From Rhizophagus sp. LPA8_4_AMF (lineage: Eukaryota; Glomeromycota; Glomeromycetes; Glomerales; Glomeraceae): DNA of 22,401 nt. The stretch lies in the NCBI GenBank assembly GCA_021464525.1, contig JADRCO010001117.1:1-22401 (forward strand), read 5' to 3'. The notes beneath the pieces are model-generated. The model made no database searches. It was not told where the DNA came from and worked only from the letters and a program-made list of their open reading frames with translations. Positions 1-9,142 of this stretch are shown here, piece by piece; within the stretch, counting starts at the first letter, position 1, and each line of letters begins with the position of its first letter. The position numbers and the translations under genes were made by a program.

Positions 1-297
1 ATTTTAACAAAGTTAACATTTGAGAAATATTTTTCATAAATTTTTTAATATTTGTTATAATAGTAATTAAATCTTGCAAGTGTAGATAATTATTTCTATT
101 AAAATATTCTTGATTATTTCTTTGAACTTTAAGATCAAACACGGCTGAGTTTACAGCATGAACTCGTTGCATTAATGCGTTACAAATTCTTCCATTATAT
201 TCAGCTGCTTGCGCGATCTCAATGACTTCATTAAAAATATTTCTAATTTCGTCAATTAAAGGAAGAAATTTCGTAAATGGAACAATTATCATCAGTT
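1..297 (-). other. MLKL N-terminal-domain-like helical segment of gene 1 (partial exon 6)
   Basis: This exon reads in frame from the preceding kinase exon (phase-1 junction, AAA G|AA). It encodes about 98 residues of predicted amphipathic helix. Shared positions with the second kinase gene include VPFxKFLPxI, IFxE, AAExNxRxC, AVxDLK, NNYxxLQ, IKxF and ISQM. The pattern matches the MLKL_NTD / HeLo-like helical family as I know it; the assignment is by pattern, not by search. It has no ATG at its own exon start and is cut off by the window edge. Confidence 0.6.
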
Positions 298-1803
298 CTA
301 AATTATTTTATTATGTTTAAGAAATTCATAATTAGATTTTGGAAATGAAGCATTGGAAATAAAATATTAATAATAAATTTATAGTACAGTACCTTTAGCA
401 AATTTTTTATTACTTAAACTCTTTTTAGATGCTATAGGTTCTTTTTCATTTGTATTCATTTTATTATAAATTTGAATATTATATAGGTCCCCATTTAATG
501 AATCATCAATATTTAAGGTATCGTCATCATTTGGATTAAATTCTTGTTTATCGGATTCTGGTAACTGATTTTCCGCTTGACGATATTCTGTCATTGCTTT
601 TTCTTTTAATCTTTTCACTACTTCATCGATAGTTGGACGGTTGTCCGGATCACCATCCCAACATCCTAAAAAAAAACAAACATAAAATCAATTTTGATAT
701 ATCAGATAAAATATACATAAAACAATATATTTTGTATTAAACTTACCGGTGTAAATTTTAACGTAATCTACAGGTGTATCAGGCACAGGTTTTTCTCTCT
801 GACCTTTCAAAATTTTTACAACCAAAGCAATATCATATTCTTCACCTTCAGTACAAAAAGGAGGCTGTCCGCTAGATATCTCCCATAATAATACACCAGT
901 GCTGTAAATGTCGCTTTTTTTATTTAAAGAGCTCTTCTTTTGACTATCGAATTTTATTGGATCAATATAAGGAATAATTCCAAATAATTTCGATTGTTTA
1001 GATGGAGCAGATAATGAATCTATTCTTTTTGACAAACCAAAATCAGCCAGTTTTATAGTATCTCGATGAACTAACACATTGCCGGAGTGCTATTAAATTA
1101 TAAATATTATTAAATATATCAAATAATGTTTATTAAAATTGAGTAAATTAAGTTAAAAAAAAAAGAATTTTACCAAATCACAATGTACTATCTCTTCATT
1201 GTGTAAGCACGATATAGCACAGGATAATTGGTACGCCAATCTATATTTATCGTTCCAAGTGAGGGTTTCAAAGCTCTTTTTCAAATAATTTTTAAGAGTG
1301 CCACTATCGGCATATTCCATAACTAACATATAATTTTTCGCTAGGCCGTTTTGGTTTTCTATGATAATAAGAAGTATAAATTCTTTTACATTGTTGCCAG
1401 TCAAGTAATATATTTGATTGTTTTAACCATACCTAACACTTTTGTAATCCCATAAAACCTAATAATATTCTCATGAAAATGAATATCTTTTTGAAGTTTG
1501 AGCTGGGTTTTATAAATATATAAAATTAGATAAAGAATAAAATTCAGAACACATATTACATTGTTAATGCTGCATTACAATTTATAATACCTCGCGAACA
1601 ATTTCTTTTACAGTGGAGTTGTCAAAATTAAAAAAAGATTTCAATGCTAAATCTTGTAAATTTCTCCATTTTGCGCGAAACACTTTTCCCGATCCTCCGA
1701 GTCCAATTCCTTGAATATTACTGAAATGTTTATAATCATAGTATTTAAAATAGTCTTTATCAATAGCTACTTCGATCCAATTAATCCATTCATTTGTATT
1801 CAT
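1..1803 (-). CDS. TKL-type protein kinase with C-terminal MLKL-like four-helix bundle (3' partial)
   Basis: Six exons join in frame through GT-AG introns: 1803-1591, 1502-1433, 1358-1174, 1089-747, 665-393 and 297-1 (open at the edge), giving at least 460 residues. The start at 1803 (MNTNEW) is chosen because the family N-terminus begins there; an in-frame ATG at 1842 would add 13 residues. Visible kinase motifs are the glycine loop GLGGSGKV (34-41), Lys55, HCDLHSGN (153-160), DFG (172-174), YIDP in place of APE, and the C-lobe [10 protein letters not shown] near 272. HCD replaces HRD, so this is a non-RD kinase, a class often tied to immune-type signalling in other eukaryotes. A polar acidic linker (about 290-361) precedes a helical segment from about 362, opening [10 protein letters not shown], that aligns closely with the MLKL-like module of the kinase at 13346-19077. 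Role inferred: serine/threonine (or tyrosine) phosphorylation controlling a membrane-active or oligomerising helical bundle. The 3' end and any further domains lie outside the window. Confidence 0.85.
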
Positions 1804-1920
1804 TTCTATCATTTCGATATTATGGTAACATTTAAATTTCAAAAAGTTTGAGCAAAAGAACGTTTGAAAGCAGATTATAAAACGTAGATTATCTAGATAT
1901 TATTGGACCGTGAACAGTAT

Positions 1921-2116
1921 CACGTGATTTACTTGAAACTCAAGACCGGGGTTTTGGACCTGTAACCTAATTTGGAAAAGATTGATTTCTAAGTACAGGG
2001 GATACAGTCATACAGCGGAAAAGAGAAATTTACGACTATTAATAGTGAAGTCGTAAAGATTGTCCCTGTAATATTAGTTGAAAACAATAATAAGAAATCA
2101 CATGAAATTACACGTG
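1921..2116. promoter_or_regulatory. pair of CACGTG boxes upstream of gene 1
   Basis: Perfect CACGTG palindromes lie at 1921-1926 and 2111-2116, which is 118 and 308 bases upstream of the gene 1 start. CACGTG is the canonical site of bHLH factors (Pho4/Cbf1/USF type). By eye I find only four in the window: these two and a pair upstream of the other intact kinase gene. With this base composition fewer than one would be expected by chance. Regulatory role is inference. Confidence 0.35.
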
Positions 2117-2155
2117 GTTTGTTTAATAGAGAATTGAAAATTAACATAAATTAAT

Positions 2156-2174
2156 CCTGTTGCAACGCAACAGG
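2156..2174. repeat. perfect 8-bp hairpin (CCTGTTGC / GCAACAGG)
   Basis: CCTGTTGC at 2156-2163 and its exact reverse complement at 2167-2174 flank a 3-base AAC loop. A partial extra copy of the motif (GTTGCACC) follows directly. A GC-bearing stem like this stands out in the AT-rich background and looks like a small dispersed fungal repeat rather than a coding or terminator signal. Confidence 0.6.
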
Positions 2175-2532
2175 TTGCACCTAGTTATCATACTAATATT
2201 TTTATAAACTATTCGGCATCAAATTCTTTTTTTTTCTGAACCAGAACCTTCCAATTGATAGTTAAAGTTAAATAGGTGACTACAGAACTTCATATGTACT
2301 TGGTATAAAAACTGGAAGAAAGATTAAAAGGTATATACAATATTTCATGATTTAAAAGGATACAATTAAAATATTTAAATAGACAATTTATTATTATTAC
2401 ATTCATAGGTTCTTTGTATATATTTATTAGTTGTAAGTAAAATTTCATGGTCATTATAATCAAAGGTTTATTATAATATTTAACTTGACGTATAAACGCA
2501 ATCACCAAACCCTCTTTAAAATTGCACACCAT

Positions 2533-2640
2533 CTAAGTCAAGCCTGAATGGTTAAGTGATAAGCAGCGCGAGTTAATCCAACGTAGCTAGAGATATGTAC
2601 CCACAAAGAAGCTAATCCCTAAACTCTTCGATACCTCCAA
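2533..2640 (+). other. degenerate tRNA-like (class II) or SINE relic
   Basis: GCCTGAATGGTTAAG near 2542-2556 resembles the A box and D arm of a Ser/Leu-type tRNA. TCTTCGATACC near 2624-2634 matches a B box at about 8 of 11 positions. The roughly 80-base spacing suits a tRNA with a long variable arm. The expected acceptor-stem pairing is absent, so it is not a functional tRNA. A tRNA-derived SINE head or dead tRNA is possible, as is coincidence. Confidence 0.25.
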
Positions 2641-3369
2641 TACTATATAAGTCAAGATACGCCAGCATGACGTAATAATGCAATTCGTTGGTTTCTCAAT
2701 TTTTGGTATGTAAAATTTTTTGTTTTATCATTCATACATCATATTGTTTATCATATTATCAAGTGTAGATATAAATTGCACATCAGGAATACTCCGTTCA
2801 TTAGACATGAAAAATCGATGATATTCATAAGAAGCATAAATATAAAAAGAACAGTTACAGCGTAGAAATTTTTGATTTCGTCCTTTGATATTTGAGTTTT
2901 CATTATCCAAAACATATTCTTTGACTTAGGAAAACCAGTCCGAGAGCATAATAATGTTCTTTTTTCGTGATATTCCCTTGTTCTTTGGTATTTTAATTTT
3001 TGGCAGTATTTGAGTAATCAACTTTTCCGTCTAATAGCAAAAACCAAGATTGCGTGCATAACTTTTGGGTAGAAGTCTTCGGTCATACATTAGCCCTATT
3101 ATGTTTTACTACGGTCTATGGAAAAAACTTTAGGCAAAATTTTATTCCGAAATAAATACTACGGAAGACTTTACTGAATATAAATAACCGATAACTGTAT
3201 CCCAGAGACCCCGGGGAAAATTCCATTTTTACAATAAATGAATGAATAAAATAGAATTTTATGAATTTCAATGAATTCTTTATGATACGTGATAAATAAT
3301 TGCAGTTGAATATGTTTAAATTTATCCCGATAACGTATCTCTTATTCAAGAACGGTCAATGTATGTTAA

Positions 3370-3540
3370 TATCAATTTAATCTCATTGAATTAACTAAAT
3401 TGAATGAATTTTGGGATAAAGTTTTATTACAACTTCCTCTCTTAGGAAAAAATAGCACAGGTTTACCAATTTCTACTTGTGCGGTAGAAGGAAGTTTTTA
3501 GTAAAGAATTGCTTAAATATCTTACTATGATGTATTTTTA
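3370..3540 (+). pseudogene. hAT-type transposase C-terminal relic
   Basis: An open stretch at 3370-3497 reads EFWDKVLLQLPLLG followed by PISTCAVEGSF and a stop. This has the shape of the hAT dimerisation region, in which a PLL...P segment is followed by A-V-E-R-S-F. Dropping one T after the SF codons restores further reading (SKELLKY) to a stop near 3540, so a single-base frameshift is likely. The usual Arg of VERSF is Gly here. There is no upstream transposase body and no recognised terminal repeats, so this is only the 3' tip of a dead DNA transposon. Confidence 0.45.
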
Positions 3541-3639
3541 ATAAATCATATAGCAATTAAATACAATAAATAAACGATTATTTGTATAGTTTACTACTTT
3601 GCTTATGAAATTATAATGGAATTAAATCGGAATAATTGA

Positions 3640-4985
3640 AGTTATCGTGATTATTTGATCGGAATTTTTTCGAGTCTCTCCTGCGTCAATATCCATAGTT
3701 TCTATCATTGTTTTTATGTCCAATTCTGTATATTCATTATCTTTGCAAAATCTGTATGTGCTCCAAATCTTCTATATTTGATTCACACCTTGGGCATAAA
3801 TTTGAATCAATCTTATTTGTATTGCGTTCAAATAAAATACTGTACGTAGGTAATTTTTTAATAGATTTTAATCTTGTATGCTCATTCAAAGTATTTTCTT
3901 TATTATGATTACTAACAAATCGTAATGTTTTGGGCCAATCTATCTTTTGAAGTATATTTTTGGCATAAATATCTTCTAATTTACTACACATTAATGTATT
4001 TCTGTCTTGTATTTTATATTTGTTTTCCTCTTGACTCAATTTTTATAATTCCCATATATAAAAAAAAATTTTTTTTCTTCCTAATCGTTCAAAATAATGT
4101 GATTTATTGTTAAACCAATTTCCTTGATATTATGGAATTTTTTTGTTTTTATTGATATACGTCTTTTTCCATCTACTTTTTGCTACTGTCCCCGTCTTTC
4201 ATACTCAGTATATGCAATTTGATATTATTTTCTGTCAATTATATATAAAATTCAACTCAATATAACCATTATCTATTTTCCTAACATTCGCTAAATGATT
4301 TGTGGTTAACAGATAAACTGTTACAGTATATTCTTCTTTACCACCAATAAATTTATAATCATTTCATGCACTTACTCTATCAATATTAATTTTGTCTATA
4401 TTAATTATATATTTTTGTATGTCTCATACGGTTTCATAAACTATTATCTGAATTTTCTCTTTCTTATAATTAATAATACTACTTTACATAAATTAATAAC
4501 ATTGATTTTTATCTTCCTTTCCCTTAACATTCAATTTACTTACATTTAAATTTACAACCTCCACAATTTCAAATTGGGTGAATTTTCATTATCTTCTGTA
4601 GATATCAAATGTAACAAAATATTACGTTAATTTTTACTTTGCAATTTTTTTCTTTACACGCTATAAATTACATTATTATTATTATGAGCTATCAATCCCT
4701 TTAACTTTCTCATCATATATATTGATTATATTATTTATATCTTTTTCATAGTTTTTCCTTTGTATTATCGCCTATCATAATTATAACTTTAAATTTCTTA
4801 TACCACAAAGGTTCTTTCCCTCTAATATTGGAATCATTTTTATGTACATAAACTTCCACTTCATAATCTTGTTATTGTCTATCTCTATTATTTGTCTTAA
4901 AAACAAAATATTCTTATGATTTAACAATTCTCTCATTTTACGAAATACTGCGTTATTTACTATGATTTTAAATTTTATATAATAA
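3640..4985 (-). pseudogene. decayed LINE-like retrotransposon ORF (3' part with zinc knuckle)
   Basis: The best-preserved part (4039-3737) encodes LPTYSILFERN followed by LCPRCESN and EHIQI. A one-base slip just after EHIQI supplies the missing cysteine, giving CX2CX8HX3C. That arrangement fits the C-terminal zinc knuckle of non-LTR retrotransposon ORF2 proteins. Upstream, between about 4040 and 4985, coding-like stretches appear in shifting minus-strand frames (for example YVHKNDSN and NIINIYDEKVKGID), broken by stops and frameshifts. No reverse transcriptase catalytic motif is visible. It is clearly dead. The outer limits and the LINE assignment of the upstream half are uncertain. Confidence 0.45.
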
Positions 4986-5274
4986 AAATTTACTATAACT
5001 TATGTTAGAGGATGGAGATAACCAAGAAAATTGTCTTCTTATTAGTGTTAACGTCAATTATAAATGAATAAATACAATAAAAAATGAATAATAAAAAAAT
5101 AGTAAATAAGTCTTTTTATTAGTGGTAATAAAGGAAATAAAATTAAAAATAAAATTAAAAAATTAAAAAAATTGTTTAAAAAAACCGGAACGAAAAAATA
5201 TTAAAATACAGGTTTATAAAAAAACTGGAAAGATAAAATCATTAAAATATCGGTTTTAAAAAAATATATATATA

Positions 5275-5815
5275 TGGGACCCATTCAGGAATAATCCATG
5301 ATTCAATTTGAATATTGCCCAATAATAGTCACCGTTTTTTGTAGACACTTTAATCATTTAAAACAATATAATTAATTTTTATACTTACGTAAAACCATAC
5401 TTTAGTTAAATCATTTTGATCGGTTTTTAATTGTCCAAGTTCATCAACAATTTTAACGTCAATAGGAAAAGACAATATTAATACAACTATCAAATTTTTA
5501 TTAATAAAAGTCCTTGTAATTAATCAATATAATTAATATATTAAACTTACTCGAAGAATTAGAAATAGTTCATTATTATCGTTAACTTTTGAACTACTGT
5601 ATTACTACTGTACTTTCGTCAAAATCTTGTACTGTAGATCAAAGAAATCCTCAGTATTTAATTGACTTATAATTCATATACTTCTTCAATATTGGGTCTT
5701 GATTTTGTTTCTTCATCACAACATTTTTGATAAAGATTTTGATATTTTGGAGGTGTACCTTCAATTGGATCTTCTCTATCCCCATTTTTAATGTAATAGT
5801 CATATTGATTAAAAT
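5275..5815 (-). pseudogene. truncated duplicate of the kinase-MLKL-MACPF gene
   Basis: This segment is co-linear at nucleotide level with two parts of the intact gene at 13346-19077. Its right part (about 5500-5815) matches exon 4, the kinase C-lobe end, linker and following splice donor. Its left part (5275-5500) matches the end of exon 5, the next intron and the first bases of exon 6. The middle of the helical-bundle exon, about 365 bases in the intact copy, is deleted. The reading has decayed: the conserved CW of the C-lobe is CC, and a stop follows IEEVYEL. No start, N-lobe or catalytic loop remains. It shows that the full fusion architecture, including the MACPF-like exon, was once duplicated here. 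Confidence 0.8.
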
Positions 5816-5829
5816 ATTAGTCTTGGTGC

Positions 5830-8290
5830 GAGGCAATGGGTCACTGCTGGTATTTAACTAACGTGAATGTCATCTTCATTTTACAAAAGAATTTGCTATT
5901 ATATATTAAGCGACCAACTATAAAATAATTAATTAATATTTAGGAAAATAATTTTATATTATCCGGTATTTTATAATTGATGATGGTCAAAATATCATGT
6001 GTATCAGGTAAAGTTTAAAAAAATTTAAAAAATCTTGATGATTACACCGGATAAATCACTTACTCGGCACTTCGAGCCGAATAGCTATTATTTTACCAAA
6101 ACGCATTAAATAGCATAATTGTACGAATTTAATAAAACAGACTTGTTAGACGTGTTAATTTCATGAATTATTATGCTATTTTTTTCAAGGTTGTCCCAAA
6201 TAAATAGTAAAAATGGAAATGGGAGGTTGTAACAAATATTTTATAGGTGAATTTTTACGAAATGATTGGGTGAACTTATTAATATATAAAGTAATTACTT
6301 CATGTAGTTTAAGCATCTTTATTATATTTAAGCCCACGCGCAGGTGATAGTTTGATAAGGAGTTTAAGAAGGCCAAATAAAGTTTCCCACCTCCTCAGAT
6401 TTTGAATAATAAAATTTGCCTAATTGCCTAATTTTAAACTATAAATCATAAATTTTGTTATTACTTAAAATTCTTTATAATATGTTATAAATAAAATAAG
6501 ATTACTATCATAAGAGGATTTCATTAGTAACAAAACATTTAGCCTTAAATTGAACTTGAGGTGTGATATTAGTGATTTGAAGTTGTGTTATTAACATTGC
6601 GCTATTGCCAATTAAGTACTTCATGCCAAATTCTGTAGATTTAACGCTGTATTATTCAAACCACTTTACCAGTGATATTTTTAAACTAATGTTAAAGTAA
6701 AAGTTTATTTATTCCAATTTTTCCAAAAAAAATAAAGGTGTGTTTTAAATGTTAGCGTTTTATTATATGAATATATTATGATTGCAAATTTTAACATTTA
6801 AACGAGCGAGCAGTATTTTTTGATATAATGATAATGTTTATTAGTGAGAGACTGGATTCGGATACAATAAGAGTTCTTTAAAATTGTTTTCATAAGCAAC
6901 TATTAATTTAATTTTTTTTCCAGCATCCACAATGCATAGTCACGAATATAACCAAAGGAAGAACGTCAGAACCTAATAAAAAAAAAAAATTATTTATTTT
7001 AGAAAATACAACACAATTGTTTATAATAAATAAGTGATATTTTGTGACAGTGAAATCATGTGAAAATTTACTAATTAATAATTTACTGATCGTAATTATT
7101 ATCGTTCGGCCAGTAAGATCATTTAGACTTTTATTTATTGATATTATTAATATTATGCAGGTCAAATTGAAGAAAAAGTATAAATTAAGTGTCTGGATCC
7201 GTTAATCCTGATAATATCCGGATATTTGCAAATGATAGAACAATAATAGATTTATTATTTTTCTGGTCACGTTAGGTGTCACGTATTAGGTGATTTTTTG
7301 CATCGGAACATGTGACCGGAAATTTGCTGCGTTACGTTCGAAAAAATTCCAGTTTCACAGATTTATAAATAATCTTTCGGAAAATCTAACAAATGCGAAT
7401 AGATTTTGTGCGCTGGACTTACGATCATTATTTTGCATCACTGAATTAATTTTGTAGGTTATAAATTTACTAATTAGTTTTGATAAACTTTAATTACTCT
7501 CTAAATAGTAATTCTAGATAATAGATATCATTTCAAATCAGCCAAAGATATTTTATTAAATTTGATATTTCACAAGCCAAGTCGCGATTGTGTTACATTC
7601 AACTAAATAATGAGAACATTTTTCTTGTAAACTCTAATCAGTTTTCCATAGGATTTTAAGTTAGGTAAATTGAGAATTTTTTTTAATATTTATGAATTAT
7701 GATACTAATTATTTTACTTGAATACAAGCAGTGGTTCTTTTTCTTTTATTCTTGAAGTAATAGACTAAATAGAGTATTCAGGATAGCATAACTCAATTAA
7801 TTTAATTTGGAATAACCAATCTTGTTATTTTATGTTTACATTTATTAATTTATTAACAAATAATTTAGAAGAAAAATCGTTTTCATAAATAAAGAATTAA
7901 TTTTAAAATGAATTTTAACGTAATTATTTACTTCAAATTTATCAAAAGCCACCTAAAAAAAACATATTTAATAAATAAATAATAATATAAGTCATTAGTC
8001 ATAGTAAATTGATAAAATAAGATGTTTAAAAAAATATACTATTATATAAACTATTACTATTAAAATTATTAATAATAAAAGATTATTTTTAATCATATTT
8101 TCATTTCACCTATAATATAAAAAAGTAAATTTAAATATAAAATTAGTCATTTATTGTAGGAATAAAAATTTACACTGACTTACAGTACATTTTCCCTATC
8201 ATTTAGTATACTAATGAAGATATTCGTAATTATTCTATATTATTGAAATAATATTTTATTTTTATAATCATTTTATTATATTGGATGTTC
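5830..8290. other. gene-free AT-rich stretch
   Basis: I see no supported gene in about 2.4 kb. Open frames at 6185-6376 and 6908-7165 (minus) are short, low-complexity and show no family pattern. The only local structures are a small stem TCGGC/GCCGA around an ACTTCGA loop (6064-6080), a direct echo of a CACGTxTTAGGTG-like word near 7268-7292, and GGTCAC/GTGACC arms near 7264 and 7311. Probably long-decayed transposon DNA. Confidence 0.5.
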
Positions 8291-8299
8291 ATAATATAA

Positions 8300-8545
8300 T
8301 ATAGTAACATACCCAGAGCATTTCTCACTCATTATATTATCATATTGTTTATAATAATCATCAGAATTTATTGGTTCTGGAATATTGTTAAAATTAAGTA
8401 ACCTACTTGTATAGGTAGCTTCTGAAAGTGTCGTATGGTAAACCTAATCGGAGGTATAGTACTATTTGTTGTTAATTTATTATTGATTTCTTCTACGCTT
8501 TTTTAATTCTATTACTGTATAGCTCTGACTAAAGACATCCTTCGC
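8300..8545 (-). pseudogene. relic of a kinase C-terminal tail
   Basis: On the minus strand a short reading contains SRLLNFNNIPEP followed by NSDDYYKQYDNI, ending at a GTATG splice-donor-like sequence near 8315. A diverged copy of the same tail occurs at about 20520-20640 (RLLNFNTLPE), next to unmistakable kinase remains. I know this motif as a C-terminal tail of one TKL kinase subfamily in Rhizophagus-type fungi. It is isolated here, with no start and no intact kinase in frame, so it is a relic. Confidence 0.5.
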
Positions 8546-8783
8546 CAGTGTATCCCCTTCGGTGTTACCCTATATAAAATACCGTCTCAATATATCAAAA
8601 AATAGGTAATATATGGATCTATTTAATTTCCTTAAAATCATCATATTTAACAATTATTATAAATTAAATTTAAATTTTCATATATAAAATTCTTCTATTG
8701 TAGTACTGACAGGATGAAAGTATATACTCAATGTTTTAAATCGGGTAAATGTAGGGTATTTTAGTCAGTGCTATACGATAGAT

Positions 8784-9085
8784 TAATTAAATATAGCTAA
8801 TCTTTCAACAACCTCGTGAATAAATGGCCAATTATCTGGGTTGTCATCCCAACGTTCTAAAAAAAATTATACATAAAATAAAATAAAAATATTAATTATT
8901 TATAAAAATAATATTGCAATTGAACATTTTGAAAATTTTATTCAAATTTACCAGTATGAAGCTTTAAAACATATTCAACAAAAGTATCAGATACATTGTT
9001 TCTCTAAGACCTCACATAATGCGGATGGCTAAAATAACATCATGCAGCTTTACATAAAAAGGTGATTGACCACGCCTACACTGAA
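8784..9085 (-). pseudogene. relic of a TKL kinase C-lobe (two exons)
   Basis: Exon-like piece 9085 to about 8954 reads like the GQPPF...YDIALVVKI...GxRE...[12 protein letters not shown] part of gene 1, but with a frameshift and stops (GQSPF, LHDV and HTG remain). It is followed by a GTAAA donor, about 90 bases of intron and an acceptor at about 8859. Then comes WDDNPDNWPFIHEVVERL, matching gene 1's [18 protein letters not shown]. The intron sits at the same place as in gene 1. The N-lobe and catalytic loop are missing. A dead gene 1-type copy. Confidence 0.7.
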
Positions 9086-9107
9086 AACATTATGATAATC
9101 CAAATTT

Positions 9108-9142
9108 GGCTAGTTAGTCCGGAGTGTAGCGAAGGACTAGCC
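9108..9142. repeat. imperfect hairpin, GGCTAGT...CC / GGACTAGCC
   Basis: GGCTAGTTAGTCC (9108-9120) faces GGACTAGCC (9134-9142) across a GC-richer loop (GGAGTGTAGCGAA). Four extra bases (TAGT) make the left arm imperfect. It lies directly beside the end of the kinase relic and may mark a small dispersed repeat or a transposon end. Confidence 0.5.

Larger units (their letters stand above)
1804..3369. other. intergenic region upstream of gene 1
   Basis: No supported gene. It holds the CACGTG pair, a short perfect hairpin at 2156-2174 and a tRNA-like relic at 2533-2640. A 66-codon open stretch on the minus strand (about 2925-2728, with a Cys-x-Cys and several Tyr/His) is not a family I recognise and lacks a good start. 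Other open stretches here (2290-2532 and 3116-3349, minus) have the composition of random AT-rich translation. Confidence 0.5.

Noticed and set aside
2290-2532. Minus-strand 80-codon open frame
   Set aside because: Ile/Tyr/Asn-rich random AT translation with no motif and no splice partner.
2533-2640. A functional tRNA gene
   Set aside because: The acceptor stem does not pair and the B box is imperfect; kept only as a relic candidate.
3655-4113. Three overlapping plus-strand open frames (Cys/Tyr/Phe-rich)
   Set aside because: Antisense shadows of the LINE-like zinc-knuckle reading on the minus strand.
5651-5836. Minus-strand 61-codon open frame
   Set aside because: It is in the wrong frame of the kinase pseudogene; the homologous frame is the one reading GDREDPIEGTP.
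6185-7165. Minus-strand open frames of 63 and 85 codons
   Set aside because: Low-complexity, with no recognisable domain or conserved neighbour.
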